In this document: positions 1-4,997 of the stretch, piece after piece
Numbering within the stretch: position 1 is the stretch's first letter
How the letters are laid out: each line of letters starts with the position of its first letter
Origin: Candidatus Zixiibacteriota bacterium
GTDB lineage: Bacteria; Zixibacteria; MSB-5A5; GN15; FEB-12
DNA length: 7,243 bases
NCBI GenBank assembly: GCA_030642845.1
Contig: DAOWMZ010000079.1
Span: 1 to 7,243, forward strand
Direction of reading: 5' to 3'
Notes under the pieces: generated by a model
The model's database searches: none
What the model was told of the DNA's origin: nothing
What the model saw: the letters and a program-made list of their open reading frames with translations, nothing else
Made by a program: the position numbers and the translations under genes

Positions 1-184
1 AATTATTTAGGGTGTAACAACTTATAGGAATATTACCGGAGGAGAAAACACCGAACCTAACGCCCCTGTAACTACTTGTATATCAATAGCTTATAATAAT
101 GCGGGACATCGTGGACTATTTTAGAACTGTGGCTTAATTCCACTTAACAAATCGAAAATAATTTAAATGTAGAAATAATTGAAT
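1..184. other. AT-rich intergenic region downstream of the operon
   Basis: No reading frame of useful length enters or lies within this stretch on either strand. It is the 3' flank of the last operon gene, whose TGA stop is at 185-187. No convincing intrinsic terminator is visible: the best stem near the gene end is only 4 bp (GTGG/CCAC around 131-144) with no T-run. An 8-bp direct repeat, AAATAATT, occurs at 156-163 and 173-180, but this is weak evidence of anything in DNA this AT-rich. A GGAGGAG string near 39-45 looks like a ribosome binding site but no start codon follows it. Confidence 0.6.
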
Positions 185-610
185 TCACCATCCTTTTTTG
201 CTGATTATATCTGAGATTTTTTCATCAAGGTTTTTTTCGAAAAGTGAAAGAGTAACCTTTTCAGCCTTTTCAACTTTTTCTACTAACGATTCAATCTTAG
301 CAGGTTTTTCAAGAAAATCCACTGCTCCCATTTTGACTGCTTTAACTCCTAATTCAACTGTAGCTTGTCCTGTTAAGACAATTACCTGAAGGTTGGGTTG
401 TTTTTTTAGCAGCCTTTCAAGAGTTTCTATTCCATCCATCTCAGGCATAGCCAGATCCAAAATCACAGCATCATATCTTTTTGAATCAACCATTTCAATT
501 GCCGTTTGGCCACTTCCGGCGGTATCTACATCCAGCCCCTTATTATTCATCCTCTGTGCCAGGACATCTCGAAAATCCTGTTCATCATCAACCAATAATA
601 CTTTTGCCAT
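185..610 (-). CDS. Single-domain response regulator (receiver only)
   Basis: This 141-aa cytoplasmic protein is a CheY-like receiver with no output domain. The visible receiver residues are the acidic pair D8/D9, the phosphoacceptor D52 in the motif VILDLAMP, the switch residue T80 in VLTGQ, and the conserved K102 in EKPA. Residues 105-141 form a charged, probably helical tail (many K and E) too short to be a known DNA-binding domain. The ATG at 610 has a good ribosome binding site (GAGGTGAT, complement of 615-622). It is the last gene of the operon, 28 bp after the degenerate-kinase gene, so it is likely a phosphoacceptor for a kinase or phosphotransferase encoded just upstream. It could work as a phosphate sink or a diffusible relay like CheY or Spo0F. 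The receiver assignment is very secure; partner and output are inferred. Confidence 0.95.
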   Translation of the reverse strand: MAKVLLVDDEQDFRDVLAQRMNNKGLDVDTAGSGQTAIEMVDSKRYDAVILDLAMPEMDGIETLERLLKKQPNLQVIVLTGQATVELGVKAVKMGAVDFLEKPAKIESLVEKVEKAEKVTLSLFEKNLDEKISDIISKKGW

Positions 611-614
611 TTAT

Positions 615-622
615 ATCACCTC
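615..622 (-). promoter_or_regulatory. Ribosome binding site of the last receiver gene
   Basis: The minus strand reads GAGGTGAT ending 4 bases before the ATG at 610, with the GAGG core 8 bases away. This strong Shine-Dalgarno match supports the chosen start and independent ribosome loading after the 28-bp gap. Confidence 0.7.
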
Positions 623-638
623 GATTTCCATATTAAAA

Positions 639-1325
639 TTAAGCGGATTCATTACTGACATAGGCAGGTATATTAATCTCGATAAAAACAGAACCCGATT
701 TCTTATCTGAAATTAAATCCGCATTGATCTTACCTGTATAATTTTTAAGACCTGAGAGATCAGGAAGCAGACATTCCCTCTCAGTTACTAATTCTATTTT
801 AATTTTACTATTAGACTCATTTCCAACTATTGATAATTTGACTGAATCCCCTTTTTGAGTATTTGACAATATTATTTTCAAAGCCATAAAAATGACTTGT
901 TGTACTTTGAAAGGAAAATTTGTCACTTCAATTTTATTTGAAGGCAATTCAATTGATAAAGCTGCCCCTTTTAGCGATACAAATCGTTCAATTAGAGCAC
1001 TTAAATTTTCAATCAGATCATTCAAGTTAAAAGGCCCGTGCATCAGATCAGAACTATGGGCAAATTTATTCAGATGTTTAATGATCTCAATTCCTCGTTC
1101 GGAATGAATCCTTATCTTATCTGCAATATTTTTTAGTTTTTCATGTGGTATTGGGCTGCCATTTTCAGCGGCAAAAAGAAAATCCTCCAGCAGCCCTCCC
1201 GTCTGATTGAGAATGGAGATAACATTATTCAATTCATGAGTTGAAGATGCAATAATAGTTCCTGAAAATTTCAACTCAGTATCAGCAGGATATCGATCTT
1301 CTATATCGTTAATATTATTGTTCAT
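639..1325 (-). CDS. Degenerate histidine-kinase core, candidate histidine phosphotransferase
   Basis: This 228-aa soluble protein has the layout of a histidine kinase core without a sensor. A dimerisation-type helical hairpin spans about residues 18-92, with an H-box-like motif THELNNVISIL in which H30 and E31 are kept (compare AHEINNPLAII in the neighbouring kinase). Residues 100-222 follow the ATPase fold pattern, but the ATP site is lost. Where the neighbour has LQQVFLNIITNA, this protein has VQQVIFMALKII, so both N-box asparagines become Met147 and Ile151. No DNGxG, F-box or GTGLGL motif is visible. ChpT and Spo0B show the same pattern: a phosphorylatable histidine on a kinase-like dimer with a dead ATPase domain. 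Its ATG overlaps the end of the upstream receiver gene by 11 bp, implying translational coupling. Alternatively it is a phosphatase or a decaying kinase. The fold call is fairly secure; the phosphotransfer role is inferred. Confidence 0.8.
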   Translation of the reverse strand: MNNNINDIEDRYPADTELKFSGTIIASSTHELNNVISILNQTGGLLEDFLFAAENGSPIPHEKLKNIADKIRIHSERGIEIIKHLNKFAHSSDLMHGPFNLNDLIENLSALIERFVSLKGAALSIELPSNKIEVTNFPFKVQQVIFMALKIILSNTQKGDSVKLSIVGNESNSKIKIELVTERECLLPDLSGLKNYTGKINADLISDKKSGSVFIEINIPAYVSNESA

Positions 1326-1686
1326 TACCTGTGATGGCGCTCCTCATTCGACCTATAAGATCATCAATATTGATAGGTTTAGGTAAATACTCTATGGCTC
1401 CTTTGGGCATATCTTCTATTTCAGCAACCGATCCATGCCCGGTAATAATCAATACCGGTATATCAGGGTGTTCTTTGTTAATTACTTTTAATGTTTCGGC
1501 TCCACTAATTCCAGGTAGTTTTAAATCAAGTATTACAACATCAAATTTTTCATAACGCAATCGTTCAATTGCTGATGCTCCGTTTAATTCATAAGTAGCT
1601 TCTATATCGCGGTATTGAAGACGTTCAACGAGTGTATCCACCAGTTCTTTTTCATCATCTACAAAAAGCACTCTAAATTCAGACAT
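1315..1686 (-). CDS. Single-domain response regulator (receiver only)
   Basis: This 123-aa protein is little more than one CheY-like receiver domain. Key residues are D10/D11, phosphoacceptor D54 in VILDLKLP, T82 in LIITGHG, and K103 in LPKP. There is no effector domain. Compared with the other two receivers here, the stretch between GHGS and GA is one residue shorter and contains Pro94 (EDMPKG), so helix alpha-4, a common partner-binding surface, may be altered. The ATG at 1686 has an AGGTGA ribosome binding site (complement of 1691-1696) that overlaps the stop codon of the kinase gene upstream. Its own 3' end overlaps the next gene by 11 bp. This tight packing between an intact kinase and a degenerate kinase-like protein suggests an intermediate carrier in a phosphorelay, in the manner of Spo0F. 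The receiver call is very secure; the relay role is inferred. Confidence 0.95.
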   Translation of the reverse strand: MSEFRVLFVDDEKELVDTLVERLQYRDIEATYELNGASAIERLRYEKFDVVILDLKLPGISGAETLKVINKEHPDIPVLIITGHGSVAEIEDMPKGAIEYLPKPINIDDLIGRMRSAITGNEQ

Positions 1687-1690
1687 AACA

Positions 1691-1696
1691 TCACCT
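1691..1696 (-). promoter_or_regulatory. Ribosome binding site overlapping the kinase stop codon
   Basis: The minus strand reads AGGTGA 4 bases before the ATG at 1686. The first two bases of this site are the last two of the TAG stop (1697-1695) of the histidine kinase, so translation of the receiver is probably coupled to termination on the kinase. Confidence 0.65.
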
Positions 1697-3404
1697 AATA
1701 ATTAGCTTTAATGGGCAGTATTATAGAAAAACTGGACCCAACTCCTGGTTCACTTTTTACTTCTATGGTACCACCAAGTTTCTGAACGATGTCATTCGTG
1801 ATAGAAAGTCCCAACCCAGTTCCAAATTCTCCTTTAGTGGAGTAAAAAGGTTCAAATATATTTTTTATATTTTCCTCGGTAATTCCCACGCCGTTATCAG
1901 TAATGATCAAAGTAACTTTATCCGAATTAGTATTTTCAATGGTAATGTCTATTTGCCCACCATTATCAATAGCTACAAAAGCATTGGTAATTATATTTAA
2001 GAAAACTTGCTGCAGCTGTCCTCTGTCACTCTCAATGGAAGGCAGGTCAGGTGAGAAATTATATTTTATATTTATATTTTTGTCATCAATTTCGGTTTTC
2101 TGAAATCCAATAACTTCTTCCAATAATTGTTTTAAATCAATCATCTCTTTCAGGGTTTCCATTCGCCGGGCAAATCCCAATAGGCGATGCGTTACCCTGC
2201 TGCATCTTTCAACCGAGTTGATAATGGAATCAGCCAGCCCTGCGAATTTTTCCCTTTTGGGAAGATCAGGATCATGAATTGCCAGATCACTTAAGAGACC
2301 GGCTTTTTCATTTATTATTGCCAGAGGATTATTTATTTCATGAGCGACACCTGCGGCCATCCGTCCAATAGTAGCCATCTTATTAGTATATTCAATATTA
2401 TGAAACATAAGAGTTCGTTTTTTATCAAGTTCACGCAATCTTTTTATTGTATGCCCGGCTCCATAAATTACTACAGCTAAAATCATTGAGATACTTACTA
2501 CTAAAAACCATATAAGACCTGTTCTTCGAGAAAACCAATGTATAAACGGGTTTTCACGATGCTTTATGACGATAAGGATAAAAGGTGTATCCTCAATATA
2601 TGAATAACCCAGGGTGATCCATTTCCCATGTTCCTGATACTCATCAATAACTTCCCGGTGACTGAATCGGCGTGGGAAATTAAGGCTTATTTTTGAAAGA
2701 ACCTCACCATAAAATAGTGAAGTTGTCTGGAGGTCTCCGACCTGATTAATAAGGAAGGCATCGGTGTTGGGATCAAGATTCATGGAATAGAACATCCGAT
2801 TGATCATCTCCATGTCAATAGTTGCTCTAAGGTAGAATGCTTCTCCATCAGGACTTTCATGTTGGAAGGCAATAATAAAATGAGGTATGTTACGATGTCC
2901 CATAAAAACTTCACTGACATACTCCCCGCGTATCATAACTTCTTTAAACCAGGGTTGATCCTTATAATTTATTCCCCTCAAATCATAGGGACCACTATAA
3001 TACTTTTGATTACCATGAGAATCGATAAGACCAAGATCTACAAACCCCCCAAATGAATTATTGAGATCTTTTAATATCTCTTTCAGCTTGTCATTATTGC
3101 TTAATTCTTCAAATGAATTTTGGCTGATAATCATCGAGAGAACAGCTCTCCGTTCTTCGATAACAAATTCAAGAGTCTGTTTATTATTTGAAAGGATACG
3201 AGATATTGCAAACACACTCTCGGCATGATATGAACTCTGGGCCTGATAATAGTTAATAAATGTCATTATAAAGAGAGGAACCAATGCAACTAACGATGTA
3301 ATTATGATCGATAGTCTTCTTAAACGATGATACCTGGGAAAACTCTGTTTTAATTCACGAGTTATAGGATCAAAATCTGAAATAGATTTCTTTGACGTCT
3401 CCAT
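1695..3404 (-). CDS. Membrane sensor histidine kinase with periplasmic Cache-type domain
   Basis: This is a 569-aa hybrid-free sensor kinase. A basic N-terminus precedes TM1 (about 31-50). A periplasmic region (about 55-290) carries Cache-like signatures: DSHGNQKYY, then NYKDQPWF and a following strand-rich half, as in dCache sensors of small organic ligands. TM2 is about 296-316, followed by a short helical linker with no clear HAMP domain. The HisKA motif VAHEINNPLAII gives phosphoacceptor H355. The ATPase domain is intact: N-box N470/N474, G1 DNGVG at 503-507, F-box FEPFYSTK at 517-524, G2 GTGLGL at 528-533. I place the start at ATG 3404, which has AGGGG five bases upstream. A TTG/ATG pair at 3455/3452 would add up to 17 residues, but has no comparable site and would put a hairpin inside the coding region. 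It is the only complete kinase here, so it probably feeds all three receivers. The ligand is unknown. Confidence 0.93.
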   Translation of the reverse strand: METSKKSISDFDPITRELKQSFPRYHRLRRLSIIITSLVALVPLFIMTFINYYQAQSSYHAESVFAISRILSNNKQTLEFVIEERRAVLSMIISQNSFEELSNNDKLKEILKDLNNSFGGFVDLGLIDSHGNQKYYSGPYDLRGINYKDQPWFKEVMIRGEYVSEVFMGHRNIPHFIIAFQHESPDGEAFYLRATIDMEMINRMFYSMNLDPNTDAFLINQVGDLQTTSLFYGEVLSKISLNFPRRFSHREVIDEYQEHGKWITLGYSYIEDTPFILIVIKHRENPFIHWFSRRTGLIWFLVVSISMILAVVIYGAGHTIKRLRELDKKRTLMFHNIEYTNKMATIGRMAAGVAHEINNPLAIINEKAGLLSDLAIHDPDLPKREKFAGLADSIINSVERCSRVTHRLLGFARRMETLKEMIDLKQLLEEVIGFQKTEIDDKNINIKYNFSPDLPSIESDRGQLQQVFLNIITNAFVAIDNGGQIDITIENTNSDKVTLIITDNGVGITEENIKNIFEPFYSTKGEFGTGLGLSITNDIVQKLGGTIEVKSEPGVGSSFSIILPIKANY

Positions 3405-3409
3405 AATTT

Positions 3410-3414
3410 CCCCT
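3410..3414 (-). promoter_or_regulatory. Ribosome binding site that decides the kinase start
   Basis: The minus strand reads AGGGG followed by five bases and then ATG at 3404. The alternative starts at 3455 (TTG) and 3452 (ATG) lack a purine-rich site at suitable spacing, so the shorter protein is preferred. Confidence 0.65.
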
Positions 3415-3415
3415 G

Positions 3416-3443
3416 ATAAGCCAACACAAAAACGTTGGCTTAT
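3416..3443 (-). repeat. Perfect 10-bp inverted repeat upstream of the kinase gene
   Basis: ATAAGCCAAC (3416-3425) and GTTGGCTTAT (3434-3443) are exact reverse complements separated by 8 bases. In the minus-strand transcript this makes a stable hairpin with a U-rich loop directly upstream of the kinase ribosome binding site. No U-run follows it, so it does not look like an intrinsic terminator. An mRNA-processing, stability or translation-control element, or a protein-binding palindrome, fits better. Confidence 0.75.
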
Positions 3444-3453
3444 ATGTCGCATC

Positions 3454-3476
3454 AATTCAGAATATTAACCTGAATT
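3454..3476 (-). repeat. Inverted repeat around the stop codon of the first operon gene
   Basis: AATTCAG (3454-3460) and CTGAATT (3470-3476) are perfect 7-bp complements with a 9-base loop that contains the TAA stop (3467-3465). With the 10-bp hairpin 10 bases further on, it forms a pair of stem-loops at this gene junction. The stem is AT-rich and weaker than its neighbour, so its biological meaning is uncertain. Confidence 0.5.
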
Positions 3477-4712
3477 TTTATTTCCCTGATTATTATCAGC
3501 TTTCGGTCGAGAACGATTTATTTTCTGATAGGCTTCGTTCATCACCCGGGTCAGAATATCTATATTGACCGGTTTCCTTAAGTACGCAAAAGCGCCATAA
3601 TCTTCGGCGGTCTCTTCTTCCTGTTTTGAACCGTGTCCGGTAAGAATAATTACTTCAACATTGGGATGTTCAGCTTTAACCTTGCGAAGAACTTCTATGC
3701 CATTGATTCCGGGCATCATAAGATCGAGAACCATCACATCGGGTGCATCCTTTTTTACGAACTCCAGTGCTTGTTCTCCATCATAGACGACTGATGATTC
3801 AAGATTACGGGTACGAAGCCTTTCCGAAAGGGTCTGAACAAAGTCTTTTTCATCATCAACAAGAAGAATCTTTGGAGGGACTTCAATATTTACCCAGGGA
3901 TTTAATGATGAAGCCTGGAATTTTGAACTCTGTTTAAAGTCTATTGTCTTTATACCTTCAAGGCTCATCGCTATTTCTCTGAGGTCATTCTGATATTGCT
4001 TCATGCGCAGAACATCTTTTTCAATAGTCATTACAATATGTTCCCCTTCGGAGAAGACATCAACTTTGTGTCCTTCTTCCATCAAAGCTAATTCTACTTC
4101 TGCTGCTTTAATAAAATCTTCTGCCGCTTTGAGTGAACGTGGGGTAGGGCATACTTGTTCCCCGGATGCATATTTACAAATACTTTCAACGGCATCGTCT
4201 ATTGAAACGGTATGTACCGGTATCAATAGATCGTAGAGGGTTTCATCATAGGGAGGTTTATTCTCGAGATAGCTGGTCCATTCCAATCGCTCAGCGTCAT
4301 CTTTATGGATAATTTTCTCAGCATCTTTTTCTGAAATAGATTTTTCTTTAGCAGCCTGTTTTATCCTAAAATCAAAATTGCCTATGATACAGGTCCTGAG
4401 TACATGCGAAATGGTTCGAGGGAGAAGATGTCCTGTGTATCCATGGAGGAGCATATTGTTTTGAACTGTAACTTCGGCCAGAGTCAATTTCAGGCGGGCG
4501 ATGTTTTTTTCGCGTTGATGTGTAAAAGTATTAAATAATGTTGCCTGTCCCTTTATTGATTTTAATAATTTCTCTTTTGTTAATCCATACTTGTCAGCAG
4601 TAATTTCAAGTAGTTTCTCTTCTACTGAATCATAACCCAATTGTTCGGATACTTTTTGAGAAATTTCATCACCATGACAGTAAGAACCGCTGAAGACTGT
4701 TACAATCGCCAC
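3465..4712 (-). CDS. Cytidylate-kinase-like domain fused to a receiver domain
   Basis: This 415-aa soluble fusion has three parts. Residues 1-185 match the cytidylate kinase-like family: an N-terminal P-loop strand (VTVFSGSYCHGDEI, residues 4-17), a central strand MLLHGYTGHLLP, and the helical lid and DLLIPVHT-type C-terminal part, with conserved KIIHKDDAERLEW. The P-loop is odd, with GSYCHGDE where many relatives have GSGGRE and classical kinases have a Lys, so nucleotide phosphorylation is doubtful. Residues 195-260 form an alternating beta/alpha segment loosely like a BON domain (low confidence). Residues 280-395 are a complete receiver: D286/D287, D330 in VLDLMMP, T358, K380. The start is GTG at 4712, with AAGGGAG five bases upstream and no in-frame alternative near it. 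As first gene of the operon and the only receiver with a large partner domain, it may be the phosphorelay output, or a nucleotide-responsive input. Function is inferred. Confidence 0.88.
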   Translation of the reverse strand: MAIVTVFSGSYCHGDEISQKVSEQLGYDSVEEKLLEITADKYGLTKEKLLKSIKGQATLFNTFTHQREKNIARLKLTLAEVTVQNNMLLHGYTGHLLPRTISHVLRTCIIGNFDFRIKQAAKEKSISEKDAEKIIHKDDAERLEWTSYLENKPPYDETLYDLLIPVHTVSIDDAVESICKYASGEQVCPTPRSLKAAEDFIKAAEVELALMEEGHKVDVFSEGEHIVMTIEKDVLRMKQYQNDLREIAMSLEGIKTIDFKQSSKFQASSLNPWVNIEVPPKILLVDDEKDFVQTLSERLRTRNLESSVVYDGEQALEFVKKDAPDVMVLDLMMPGINGIEVLRKVKAEHPNVEVIILTGHGSKQEEETAEDYGAFAYLRKPVNIDILTRVMNEAYQKINRSRPKADNNQGNKNSG

Positions 4713-4717
4713 GTTTA

Positions 4718-4724
4718 CTCCCTT
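4718..4724 (-). promoter_or_regulatory. Ribosome binding site supporting a GTG start
   Basis: The minus strand reads AAGGGAG, five bases before GTG at 4712. It supports the non-ATG start, after which the protein begins directly with the P-loop strand, as expected for this family. Confidence 0.7.
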
Positions 4725-4754
4725 CCTGAGGCGAAAACCCTAAGATTAATACAT

Positions 4755-4783
4755 ATTATAACTCTCCACCCGATATTTATCAA
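4755..4783 (-). promoter_or_regulatory. Near-consensus sigma-70 promoter of the signalling operon
   Basis: On the minus strand, TTGATA (4783-4778, five of six consensus bases) is followed by exactly 17 bp and TATAAT (4760-4755, six of six). Transcription would start near 4748, giving a leader of about 36 nt before the GTG at 4712. No other promoter of similar quality is visible upstream of the five-gene operon. A match this close to consensus predicts substantial constitutive expression unless a repressor acts here. Confidence 0.75.
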
Positions 4784-4838
4784 GATGGATTATATAAATT
4801 TATCTTCCACTTTTACAAAGGCAATATAAAACTTAAAA

Positions 4839-4877
4839 CAAGATCAATAATGCTATATTATACTTAATTAGATCTTG
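4839..4877. repeat. Inverted repeats in the divergent intergenic region
   Basis: CAAGATC (4839-4845) and GATCTTG (4871-4877) are perfect inverted arms 25 bp apart. Between them lies a second palindrome, ATAAT/ATTAT (4847-4851 and 4857-4861). The two are not concentric. They lie between the operon promoter and the transporter gene, where an operator controlling one or both units could sit. The AT-rich inner arms could arise by chance, so this is a tentative call. Confidence 0.35.
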
Positions 4878-4997
4878 CCATATTATTGTGTATATGTTAA
4901 CTTTGCCGCATTGATTTTTGGCTGAGGATGGAACTGAGGTTTTTTTGAGATTAGCATTAAAGAACCTGGCGTTTAAATATGATATGGTAGAAATCTT

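Noticed and set aside
55..148. Integron attC-like core motifs: ACCTAAC at 55-61 and ACTTAAC at 142-148
   Set aside because: Both fit RYYYAAC in the same orientation, and no matching GTTRRRY partner lies at a suitable distance on the same strand. No folded imperfect palindrome joins them and there is no integrase or cassette array.
3416..3443. Intrinsic transcription terminator between the fusion gene and the kinase gene
   Set aside because: The stem is strong, but the downstream minus-strand sequence is purine-rich (a ribosome binding site) with no U-run, and the downstream genes have no better promoter of their own.
3405..3455. Longer N-terminus for the histidine kinase starting at TTG 3455 or ATG 3452
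   Set aside because: The extra residues include no recognisable segment, lack a ribosome binding site, and would place the 10-bp hairpin in coding sequence, whereas ATG 3404 has AGGGG at good spacing.
4875..4903. Sigma-70 promoter for the transporter (TTGCCA, 17 bp, TAACTT)
   Set aside because: The -10 element matches the consensus at only three of six positions, and no alternative pair on the plus strand is better, so I leave the transporter promoter unassigned.
4921..4990. Sigma-54 promoter upstream of the transporter
   Set aside because: GG dinucleotides occur (TTGGC, CTGGC), but none has GC at the required -12 spacing.
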